From NCBI RefSeq assembly GCF_004348725.1, contig NZ_SMKR01000002.1, positions 1 to 64,000 on the forward strand: DNA of 64,000 nucleotides. The letters are read 5' to 3'. Source of the DNA: Kribbella turkmenica (GTDB taxonomy: Bacteria; Actinomycetota; Actinomycetes; Propionibacteriales; Kribbellaceae). This document shows, piece after piece, positions 30,638 to 38,318 of this stretch; position 1 is the first letter of the stretch, and each line of letters opens with the position of its first letter. Under the pieces are notes generated by a model that saw nothing but the letters and a program-made list of their open reading frames with translations, searched no databases and was not told where the DNA came from. A program made the translations under genes and the position numbers.

Positions 30638-32488
30638 ATGCGAGTAGTGGGTGGACTGGTCATCGGTCTGGCTCTCGGAGTGATCGGCGCAGGCACCGCG
30701 CTCGGCGCGAAACCCGCCGAGCAGACGGGCTGCCGGTCGTTCTGGGTCGCACCGGACGGCAAGGACTCGGCCCAGGGCACGGAGTCGAAGCCCTGGCGCA
30801 CGATCGAACACGCACGTGACACCATCCGCACGCGCGGGTGGAACCGGCACCTGTCCTGTGACCTGGTGGTCAACGTGAAGGCGGGGACCTACCAGGTCGA
30901 CCAGACGATCGCCTTCGACGACCGCGACTCCGGGTCGAACGGACACAAGGTCGTCTACCGGAGCGCCGACGGGCCCGGGAAGGCCGTGCTCCAGGCAGCG
31001 CGGGAGGTCACCGGCTGGACGCCGTACAAGGACGGCATCTTCAAAGCCACGGTGGACGCCGACGAGCCGTTCTACACGCTGTACGTCGACGGCGAACGCG
31101 CCACCACCGCGCGGTACCCGAACCGGCGGTCCGACGAGGAGTGGGCGCCGTACCTGGAGTCGGTGCTGATCGAGCCGGAGAAGGAGGCGGTCCGCGACCA
31201 GGTCGGCTACACCGCGGGCGACTGGGACGAGACCTGGAACCTGAACAGCTACACCGACTGGCCGGCGCAGCTGATGATCTGGTCCGGCGGCTCCTGGAGC
31301 TGGTTCACCGACACGGTGCCGATCAAGAACGCGGACTGGAAGGACAACAAGGTCATCCTGGACTACTGGACCCGGTACGCGATGATCAACTCCCGGGCCG
31401 GTTCGCGGTACTTCGTCCAGAACTCGCTCGACCTGCTCGACGCCGAGGACGAGTACTACCTCGACTGGGCGGCTAAGGAGCTGTACTACAAGCCGCGCGG
31501 CGGCACGATGGACGGCAAGCGCGTGCTGCGGCCGACGCAGACCGAGGTGCTGTCGCTGGCCGGAGTCTCCCCGGCCCGCCGGCTGCAGGACGTCGCGTTC
31601 AAGGGGCTCGGCATCGCCGGCACCGACTTCATGCAGTGGTACCGGTCGGGCTGGATCAGTGCGGGTGACTCCGGTCAGAAGCACAAGTACCCGGAGTACG
31701 ACCGGCAGATCGAGATGACCCGGAACCGGTTCGGCTCGGTCACGCTGACCAACACCCGCAACGTCGACCTCACCGGACTGCACCTGCGCGACACCGGCTA
31801 CCACGGTGTCTACCTGCTGGCGGCCAACGACCACGTCTCGGTGACCGACAGCCTGCTGGAGAACATCGGCGGCGACGGGATCAAGGTCGAGGGTGGTTAC
31901 CCGGGCGAGGGTGACGTCTCGAACCACAACACGTTCAGCAACCTCTTCATCGACCATGTCGGCGAGTTGGTGCCGGGTGACGCGGCCGGGATCGAGCTGA
32001 TGGACACCGGCGACAACACGGTCTCGAACGTCCACGTCCAGCACAGTGCGCGCTATGGCATCAGTCTGGAGTCGCGGCCGGAGGTGAAGGACGGTGAGCA
32101 ATACGCGTCCGGCAACAGCTTCAAGTACATCCGGTTGGAGGAGACGGGGCTGGACAGTGGCGACATGGGTGCGTTCTACACCTATGGCGTGGACAACCAG
32201 GAGCCGCATCCGGTGCAGAACACGGTGGAGCAGATGGTGATCACCGATGTGATCCCGGATGCCTCGATGCCGGACAGCGGTACCCGCGGTGTGCACATGG
32301 ACGCCGGTGGTTGCGGATTCTCGTTCGCGAACATCGAGGTCGGCCAGGTGACCGATGACAAGTACCAGTCGTACAGGTGCAACCAGGTGACGAACGCCAA
32401 CTGGGCCGAGGGTTTCGACGCCGCGAAGATGGAGTACGACAAGATCGGCGTGCTGGCGTCCTTCCCGTACGACGTGGCGGGGCGGTGA
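30638..32488 (+). CDS. Secreted right-handed beta-helix protein, tandem copy 2
   Basis: The product is 616 residues with a Sec-type signal (MRVVGGLVIGLALGVIGAG) and the same beta-helix architecture as its neighbours. ATG at 30638 was chosen; an in-frame GTG at 30629 overlaps the previous stop by GTGA and could serve for coupling. Its last 180 residues are almost identical to copy 1, also at the DNA level, whereas its signal peptide is almost identical to copy 3. This mosaic points to recent gene conversion among the three. Substrate is presumed to be the plant glycan served by the adjacent transporter. Confidence 0.85.
   Translation: MRVVGGLVIGLALGVIGAGTALGAKPAEQTGCRSFWVAPDGKDSAQGTESKPWRTIEHARDTIRTRGWNRHLSCDLVVNVKAGTYQVDQTIAFDDRDSGSNGHKVVYRSADGPGKAVLQAAREVTGWTPYKDGIFKATVDADEPFYTLYVDGERATTARYPNRRSDEEWAPYLESVLIEPEKEAVRDQVGYTAGDWDETWNLNSYTDWPAQLMIWSGGSWSWFTDTVPIKNADWKDNKVILDYWTRYAMINSRAGSRYFVQNSLDLLDAEDEYYLDWAAKELYYKPRGGTMDGKRVLRPTQTEVLSLAGVSPARRLQDVAFKGLGIAGTDFMQWYRSGWISAGDSGQKHKYPEYDRQIEMTRNRFGSVTLTNTRNVDLTGLHLRDTGYHGVYLLAANDHVSVTDSLLENIGGDGIKVEGGYPGEGDVSNHNTFSNLFIDHVGELVPGDAAGIELMDTGDNTVSNVHVQHSARYGISLESRPEVKDGEQYASGNSFKYIRLEETGLDSGDMGAFYTYGVDNQEPHPVQNTVEQMVITDVIPDASMPDSGTRGVHMDAGGCGFSFANIEVGQVTDDKYQSYRCNQVTNANWAEGFDAAKMEYDKIGVLASFPYDVAGR
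31944..32488 (+). repeat. Second copy of the beta-helix 3' repeat
   Basis: This is the partner of 30085-30632, in the same orientation and offset by 1859 bases at its start. It could act as a site for recombination that deletes or amplifies one beta-helix gene. Confidence 0.75.
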
Positions 32489-32493
32489 GTCAG

Positions 32494-34323
32494 ATGCGTG
32501 TACTGGGTGGAGTGGTCATCGGTCTGGCTCTCGGAGTGATCGGCGCAGGCACCGCGCTGGGCGCGAAACCCGCCGCGCACACCGGCGGATGCCCCTCGTT
32601 CTGGGTGTCACCGGCCGGCGACGACGCCGGGCCGGGGACGGAACGCAAGCCGTGGAAGACGGTGGAGCACGCCCGCGACACCCTGCGGGTCCGCAAGCTC
32701 GACTGCGCGCCGGTGGTCAACCTGCGGGCCGGAACGTATCGGGTCGACCAGACGATCACCTTCGACGACCGCGATTCGGGAACGACCTACCGGAGCGTGG
32801 ACGGTCCGGGGAAGGCGGTGTTCGAGGGCGCCACGGAGGTCACCGGCTGGACGCCGTACAAGGACGGCATCTTCAAGGCGCCGGTGGACATCGACAAGCC
32901 GTTCCACACGCTGTACGCCGACGGGAAGCGTGCCACCACGGCCCGCTATCCCAACCGGCGGTCGGACGACGAGTGGGCGCCGTACCTGCGCTCGATCCTG
33001 TTCGACCCGACCAAGGAGGCGGTCCGCGACCAGCTCGGCTTCAACGCCGGCGACTGGGACCCGTCCTGGGACCTGCGGCTCGGGACGTCGTGGCCGGCGC
33101 AGGTCACGGTCTGGTCGGGTGGCTCGTGGTCATGGTTCACCGACACCGTGCCGCTGCTCGACATCAACCACACCAAGCGGCGGACGACGCTGATCTACCC
33201 GGCCCGGTACGGGTTCGTCAACTCCGGCGGCGGATCGCGGTACTTCGTGCAGAACTCGCTCAGTCTGCTCGACCAAGACGGCGAGTACTACCTGGACTAC
33301 CCGGCGAAGCAGCTGTACTACAAGCCGCGCGGCGGGACCATGGACGGCGTCAAGGTGCGGCGGCCGACGGTCGCCGAGGTGTTCTCGATCAAGGGTGTGT
33401 CGGCGAACCGGCGAGTGGAGAACCTGACCCTCGACGGTCTGGCGATCCAGCACACCGACTTCACGGAGTGGTACCGCTACGGCTGGAACGGCACCGGCGG
33501 GTCCGGGTTCCGGCACAAGTACCCGAAGTACGACACCCAGATCGAGCTCCCGCGGAACCGGTGGGGCGCGATCACGCTGACCAACACCCGCGGTGTCACG
33601 CTGACCCGGATGCACCTGCGGCAGACCGGCTTCACCGCGGTCGAGCTGCTGTTCGCGAACGAGCGGACGACGGTCTCGGACAGTCTGTTCGAGCACCTCG
33701 GCAACGACGGCATCAAGGTCGAGGGCGGCTGGCCCGGTGAGGGCGACCTTGCCCACAGCAACGTCTTCACCAACAACTACATCCACCACGTCGGCGAGCT
33801 GGTCCCGGGCGACTCGGCCGGCGTCGAGATCATGAACAGCGGCCGCAACGAGATCAGTCACACGGTTGTCGAGCACGGCGCCCGGTACGGCATCAGCATC
33901 GAGTCGCGGCCGGAGATCCCGAACGCCGACAACTACGCCGGCGGCAACACCGTCCACCACGTGCGGCTGTCGCACCTGGCCAAGGACAGCGGCGACACCG
34001 GTCCGTTCTACGCGTACGGCGTACGCAACCAACCGCCGTACACGCCGGACGCGGCGGTGTCGCAGCTGGTGATCGACGACGCCAACGCCGATCCGTCGAT
34101 GCCGGACAGCAAGCCGTACGGCGTGCACATGGACTTCGGCGGCTGCGGGTTCGCGTTCTCCGACGTGAAGGTGACGAACACCCAGAACGACCCGTACCAC
34201 GGGCCGTCGGCGGGACCGTGCGACACCTTCGAGAACGTCAGCTGGGAGGACGGGTTCGACGACTCCCGGATGGAGTACGACCGGATCGGCGTCCTGCCGT
34301 CGTTCCCGTACGACAAGCCCTGA
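32494..34323 (+). CDS. Secreted right-handed beta-helix protein, tandem copy 3
   Basis: This 609-residue protein has a signal peptide (MRVLGGVVIGLALGVIGAG) nearly the same as copy 2 at DNA level, while the rest is more divergent: about ten residues are missing early on (DSGTTYRSVDGPGKAV) and the C-terminus differs (CDTFENVSWEDGFDDSRMEYD). Core motifs are retained (YYKPRGGTMDG, GIKVEGGWPGEGD, MDFGGCGFAF). ATG at 32494 was used; a GTG at 32485 overlaps the previous stop. It is the last gene of the operon and is followed by a strong hairpin. A specificity different from copies 1 and 2 is plausible. Confidence 0.84.
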   Translation: MRVLGGVVIGLALGVIGAGTALGAKPAAHTGGCPSFWVSPAGDDAGPGTERKPWKTVEHARDTLRVRKLDCAPVVNLRAGTYRVDQTITFDDRDSGTTYRSVDGPGKAVFEGATEVTGWTPYKDGIFKAPVDIDKPFHTLYADGKRATTARYPNRRSDDEWAPYLRSILFDPTKEAVRDQLGFNAGDWDPSWDLRLGTSWPAQVTVWSGGSWSWFTDTVPLLDINHTKRRTTLIYPARYGFVNSGGGSRYFVQNSLSLLDQDGEYYLDYPAKQLYYKPRGGTMDGVKVRRPTVAEVFSIKGVSANRRVENLTLDGLAIQHTDFTEWYRYGWNGTGGSGFRHKYPKYDTQIELPRNRWGAITLTNTRGVTLTRMHLRQTGFTAVELLFANERTTVSDSLFEHLGNDGIKVEGGWPGEGDLAHSNVFTNNYIHHVGELVPGDSAGVEIMNSGRNEISHTVVEHGARYGISIESRPEIPNADNYAGGNTVHHVRLSHLAKDSGDTGPFYAYGVRNQPPYTPDAAVSQLVIDDANADPSMPDSKPYGVHMDFGGCGFAFSDVKVTNTQNDPYHGPSAGPCDTFENVSWEDGFDDSRMEYDRIGVLPSFPYDKP

Positions 34324-34351
34324 CGGACACCGAGCACACCTGCGGGCACGG

Positions 34352-34392
34352 ACCGCGCTGATCGCCGGAGACGCTTCCGGCGACAGCGCGGT
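34352..34392 (+). terminator. Hairpin terminator of the transporter/beta-helix operon
   Basis: ACCGCGCTG (34352-34360) and TCGCCGGA (34362-34369) pair perfectly with TCCGGCGA (34376-34383) and CAGCGCGGT (34384-34392), with one bulged A and a six-base loop. It lies 28 bases after the last beta-helix stop. There is no T-run, which is common for actinobacterial terminators. Confidence 0.75.
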
Positions 34393-34502
34393 TCGTCCGA
34401 TTTCCGGTCGAGTCTTCGCTCTGACTGGCCGATTCCGGCCACGACGCACCACGCGGGCTGCGCTCGTCGCCAAGACGCGCCAAGATCGTTCCCCGGGGGG
34501 AC

Positions 34503-34516
34503 GGAAAGCGTTCTCC
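34503..34516. promoter_or_regulatory. LacI-type operator candidate before the second transporter
   Basis: GGAAAGCGTTCTCC is a near-palindrome with a central CG, resembling LacI-family sites of the GAAAGCG/CGCTTTC type. It differs from the TGCAAACGATTGCA site used in the GH28 region, so a different LacI regulator is implied. It is 46 bases before the permease start at 34562, and no regulator gene is adjacent. Confidence 0.45.
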
Positions 34517-34561
34517 GCCCCGAGGGAGCGCTGCGTTCACCGACGACGCAGGGAGTGTTGC

Positions 34562-35608
34562 GTGGCTCGAACAGACGGAATCCTCAGCCCGCAAGCCGAC
34601 AAATCCACCCACATCGATCAGGCCGGCGCGACCGGTTCCGGACCCCCGGGCCCCAGCGCGACCGGCAGATCCTCACCGCCGACCGGCAAGCCGTCGCTGT
34701 CGTGGTGGGCGCGCGCCAGGCGGGACAAGGTCCTGCTGCTGATGGCCGTCCCCGGTCTCGGCCTGCTGCTCGCCTTCCACTACCTGCCGTTGCTCGGCAA
34801 CCTGATCGCGTTCCAGGAGTACCTGCCGTTCGTGCCGATGGGCCGCAGCGCGTGGGTCGGTCTGGACAACTTCGCGGTCATCTTCAACGGCGACGCCGAG
34901 TTCCTGAACGCGCTGAAGAACACGGTGCTGATCACGCTCGTCCAGGTGGTCTTCGTCCTCCCGGCACCGATCGCGCTCGCGCTGCTGCTGAACAGCCTGC
35001 TGTCGGAGCGGATCAAGCGGGTCGTCCAGTCGGTGCTGTACCTGCCGCACTTCCTCTCCTGGGTGATCGTGATCGCGATCTTCCAGCAGATCCTCGGCGG
35101 CAGCGGCCTGATCAACAACGTGCTGCGGTCCCAGGGCATCGAGACGATCGACTTCCTCGGCAACCCCGACAGCTTCATCGCGCTGCTCACCAGCCAGGTG
35201 ATCTGGAAGGACACCGGGTGGGGGACGATCCTGTTCCTGGCCGCGCTGACCCAGATCGACCCCGGCCTGTACGAGGCCGCGCGGGTCGACGGTGCCTCGC
35301 GGCTGCGGCAGCTGTGGCACGTCACCGTGCCGGGGATCCGCGGACTGATCATCCTGCTGCTGATCCTGCGGCTCGGCGACTCGCTGACCGTCGGCTTCGA
35401 GCAGATCATCCTGCAACAGAACCTGGTCGGCAGACCGGCCAGTGAGGTCCTGGACACCTACGTCTACAACAACGGCGTCCTCGCAGGTCAATGGGGTGTG
35501 TCGGCCGCGGTCGGCCTGGTGAAGGGTCTGGTTGCCGTCGTCCTGGTGATCGGCGCCAACAAGATCGCGCACGTCTTCGGCGAGGCGGGGGTGTATCGCA
35601 AATCATGA
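34562..35608 (+). CDS. ABC transporter permease, LplB/YteP type
   Basis: The product is 348 residues with an unusually long hydrophilic Ser/Pro/Gly N-terminus of about 50 residues before the first membrane segment (KVLLLMAVPGLGLLLAFHYLP). Six hydrophobic segments follow, with the EAA loop EAARVDGASRLRQLWHVTVP near residue 240. The pattern is that of the LplB/YteP branch of CUT1 permeases, which import large pectin-derived oligosaccharides such as unsaturated rhamnogalacturonides. GTG at 34562 is preceded by GGGAG six bases away. It is the first gene of a three-gene transporter operon with no ATPase. Confidence 0.9.
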   Translation: MARTDGILSPQADKSTHIDQAGATGSGPPGPSATGRSSPPTGKPSLSWWARARRDKVLLLMAVPGLGLLLAFHYLPLLGNLIAFQEYLPFVPMGRSAWVGLDNFAVIFNGDAEFLNALKNTVLITLVQVVFVLPAPIALALLLNSLLSERIKRVVQSVLYLPHFLSWVIVIAIFQQILGGSGLINNVLRSQGIETIDFLGNPDSFIALLTSQVIWKDTGWGTILFLAALTQIDPGLYEAARVDGASRLRQLWHVTVPGIRGLIILLLILRLGDSLTVGFEQIILQQNLVGRPASEVLDTYVYNNGVLAGQWGVSAAVGLVKGLVAVVLVIGANKIAHVFGEAGVYRKS

Positions 35609-35723
35609 CTGCCTTTCTGCCCGGGCCGTCGGCGCCGGCGGGATCCTGGGGCCTCGGCTCCCGGCCTTCCGTCGCTCCAGTCGCTGCTTTCCCTCCACCC
35701 CTCAGTCCAGGCCGGGAGGCCCC

Positions 35724-36653
35724 ATGACCACGACGAATCTGCAACGACCGGTTCGGGCGCCCGGCCGGTCCCAGGGGATCGAGGACAATCCCGCGATCCC
35801 GGTGCGGGTGATCAAGGGCGTCGTGCTGGTGCTGTGCTGCGTGGTGGTGATCGTGCCGTTCATCGGGGTGATCTCGACCAGCATCGCCAGCCAGGCCCAC
35901 GTGACCAACTCCGGCGGCTTCGTCCTCTGGCCGGACGGCATCAACCTGGACTCCTACCGGACGATCTTCAACGGCGGCGTGGTCCTGCGGGCGCTCGGCG
36001 TCAGCTTCGTGATCACGATCGGCGGCACGTTGATCAGCCTTGTCGGGTCCACCATGCTGGCGTACGCGCTCAGCCGGCCGGGCTCCTTCGGGCAGCGGCC
36101 GATGCTGATGATCGTGCTGTTCAGCCTGTTGTTCAGCCCCGGCCTGATCCCGAACTACCTGGTGGTCAAGCAGTTCGGCCTGCTCGACTCGCTGCTGGCA
36201 CTGATCCTGCCGACCGCGATCAGCGGCTTCAACGTGATCATCCTGCGGGCGTTCTTCATGGGCATCCCGGACTCGGTGGTCGACTCGGCCCGGATCGACG
36301 GTGCCGGTGACTTCCGGATCTTCTGGTCGATCGTGCTGCCGCTGTCGCGCGCCGTCCTCGCGGTCATCGGGCTGTTCTACGCGGTCGGCTACTGGAACGC
36401 GTTCTTCAGCGCGATGCTTTACATCAGCGACACCGCGAAGTGGCCGCTGCAACTGGTGCTGCGCACGTACGTGGTCAACAACACCGAGCTCAGCAGCGGT
36501 GACCTCGGTGGGGCGGGTGCCGACCAGCTCCCGCCGCAGGAGTCGATCCAGATGGCGATCCTGGTGGTGTCCCTGGTACCGATCCTGATCGTCTACCCGT
36601 TCCTCCAGCGGCACTTCGCCAAGGGCATGCTGACCGGGGCGGTGAAGGGATGA
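35724..36653 (+). CDS. ABC transporter permease, LplC/YtcP type
   Basis: This 309-residue permease has six hydrophobic segments and the EAA-like loop VVDSARIDGAGDFRIFWSIV at about residues 185-204. Features such as LQLVLRTYVVNNTE and IQMAILVVSLVPILIVYPFLQ are typical of the LplC/YtcP branch. GGGAGG is four bases before the ATG. The 115 bases between it and the first permease hold no gene or obvious signal. Its stop overlaps the start of the binding-protein gene (ATGA). Confidence 0.92.
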   Translation: MTTTNLQRPVRAPGRSQGIEDNPAIPVRVIKGVVLVLCCVVVIVPFIGVISTSIASQAHVTNSGGFVLWPDGINLDSYRTIFNGGVVLRALGVSFVITIGGTLISLVGSTMLAYALSRPGSFGQRPMLMIVLFSLLFSPGLIPNYLVVKQFGLLDSLLALILPTAISGFNVIILRAFFMGIPDSVVDSARIDGAGDFRIFWSIVLPLSRAVLAVIGLFYAVGYWNAFFSAMLYISDTAKWPLQLVLRTYVVNNTELSSGDLGGAGADQLPPQESIQMAILVVSLVPILIVYPFLQRHFAKGMLTGAVKG

Positions 36654-38269
36654 GCATGATCAGCCGACGAACCCTCCTCGGTGGATCGCTGGCGGCGGTC
36701 GCCACGGCCGGTGGCCTGAGCGGCTGCGCGACCGTGACCAGGTCGACCGACATCGCGGCGCTGAACAGGCCGGTGGCGTTGCCGACGTACAAGCGGTTCG
36801 ACGGGCCGAAGCCGGACTTGCCGCGAAGCCACCCACTGATGCCGGACTGCTTCTACCGGTTCCCGGACCGGCCGGTCCGGACGACCGACGGCTCACCCGG
36901 TGACGGCAGCGACATCTCCGGCACCGCGCCGACGTCCAACCCGATCCCGCCGACCGCGGACCGCAACCCGTACTGGCAGGAACTGAACCGCCGACTCGGC
37001 TCACCGCTGGCGCTGACGATCTCGTCCGCGGCCGACTATCCCAACAAGTTCGCGACGTCGGTGGCCGGCGACACCCTCGGCGACCTGTTCAACGTCGACT
37101 CGGCGTTCGCCTACCTGCCGCAGTTCCTCGAGGCGCGGGCGCAGGACCTGACGGAGTACCTGTCCGGCGACGCGATCCTGGACTACCCGTTCCTGGCCAA
37201 CCTGTCCACCGAGTCCTGGCGCGGGTGCGTGTACTCCGGCGGCATCCGGGCGGTCCCGATCCAGCGCGGGGTGATGTCGACCGACCTGCTGCTGGCCCGG
37301 CAGGACATCCTCGACAAGCTCGGGGTCGAGCTCGGGTCGCCCGACCTGGACGAGCTGGTCAAGGTGGCCAGGACGGTCACCGACGAGAAGAAGAAACGGT
37401 GGGCGTTCGCCGTGCCGCCCCGGTGGGCGCTGAGCGCGATGCTGGGGCTGCCGAGGGACTGGGAGGTTCGCGACGGCCGGCTGGTGCACAGCTGGGAACT
37501 CCCGGAACACAAGGAGATGCTGGTGATCACCCAGCAGATGGCCTCCGACGGGCTGATCCATCCCGACGGGGTGGCGAAGCACAACCAGAAGGTCTGGTTC
37601 AGCCAGGGGTCGGCGGTGATGACGCAGGACACCTACTCGTCGATCCAGAGCTTCTACCGGCGCAGTGTGGTGAAGGAGTTCGCGATCACGATCCCGGTCG
37701 TCCGCAACGCCGCGGGCAAGACCGGACGGGTCCTGCTGGGCAAGCCGAACAACTCGATCGCGGCGATCAAACCCAGCTCGCCCGAGCGGACGAAGATGCT
37801 GCTCGGGGTGCTGAACTGGATGGCCGCGCCGTTCGGGACCGAGGAGTACCTGTTCCGCAAGTTCGGGCAGGCCGGTCGGCACTACACGCTGAACGGCACC
37901 GACCCGGTGCTGACCGAGGCCGGCCAGAGCGAGGTCTGCCTGGGCGAGTTCCCGATCCAGTACCTGGCCGACGGCGGCTACCCGGTCTACTTCCCCGGGC
38001 ATCCGGAGGCGGTCGACATGGCCTACGCACATCTCGAGGCGGTCCTGCCCACCGCGGTGCTGCCGTCGACGTACGGGCTCTACTCGCCGACCGAGTCCAC
38101 CAAGGGCAAGGTTTTCACCAGCCGCATGGACGCCCTCACCAAGGACATCCAGCTCGGCCGGGCGAAGCCCGCCGCCTGGGACGAGGCCGTCGCCGACTGG
38201 CGGAAGTCCGGTGGGGACGCGATCCGCCACGAGTACGAAGAAGCGATGTCCGCTCAGGGCCGCAAGTAG
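36650..38269 (+). CDS. ABC transporter substrate-binding lipoprotein (LplA/YtcQ type)
   Basis: This 539-residue protein has SRRTLLGGSLAAVATAGGLSGC, a twin-arginine signal ending in a lipobox, so it is exported folded and lipid-anchored. Its length (over 500 residues) and pairing with LplB/LplC-type permeases match the large binding proteins for pectic oligosaccharides. The region after the signal is Pro-rich, then comes a normal two-lobed solute-binding fold (DTLGDLFNVDSAFAYLPQFLE, GLIHPDGVAKHNQKVWFSQGSAVM). It ends just before a perfect hairpin terminator. Confidence 0.9.
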   Translation: MSMISRRTLLGGSLAAVATAGGLSGCATVTRSTDIAALNRPVALPTYKRFDGPKPDLPRSHPLMPDCFYRFPDRPVRTTDGSPGDGSDISGTAPTSNPIPPTADRNPYWQELNRRLGSPLALTISSAADYPNKFATSVAGDTLGDLFNVDSAFAYLPQFLEARAQDLTEYLSGDAILDYPFLANLSTESWRGCVYSGGIRAVPIQRGVMSTDLLLARQDILDKLGVELGSPDLDELVKVARTVTDEKKKRWAFAVPPRWALSAMLGLPRDWEVRDGRLVHSWELPEHKEMLVITQQMASDGLIHPDGVAKHNQKVWFSQGSAVMTQDTYSSIQSFYRRSVVKEFAITIPVVRNAAGKTGRVLLGKPNNSIAAIKPSSPERTKMLLGVLNWMAAPFGTEEYLFRKFGQAGRHYTLNGTDPVLTEAGQSEVCLGEFPIQYLADGGYPVYFPGHPEAVDMAYAHLEAVLPTAVLPSTYGLYSPTESTKGKVFTSRMDALTKDIQLGRAKPAAWDEAVADWRKSGGDAIRHEYEEAMSAQGRK

Positions 38270-38277
38270 CCCTGGAT

Positions 38278-38313
38278 GCCGAGCGCACCGTCCGAGGGGA
38301 CGGTGCGCTCGGC
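38278..38313. terminator. Perfect 16-bp hairpin between convergent genes
   Basis: Bases 38278-38293 (starting GCCGAGCGCACC) pair perfectly with 38298-38313 around a four-base GAGG loop, followed by TCTTCTC on the plus strand. It sits between the binding-protein stop and the convergent SGNH hydrolase stop, and should terminate transcription from both sides. Confidence 0.88.
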
Positions 38314-38318
38314 TCTTC

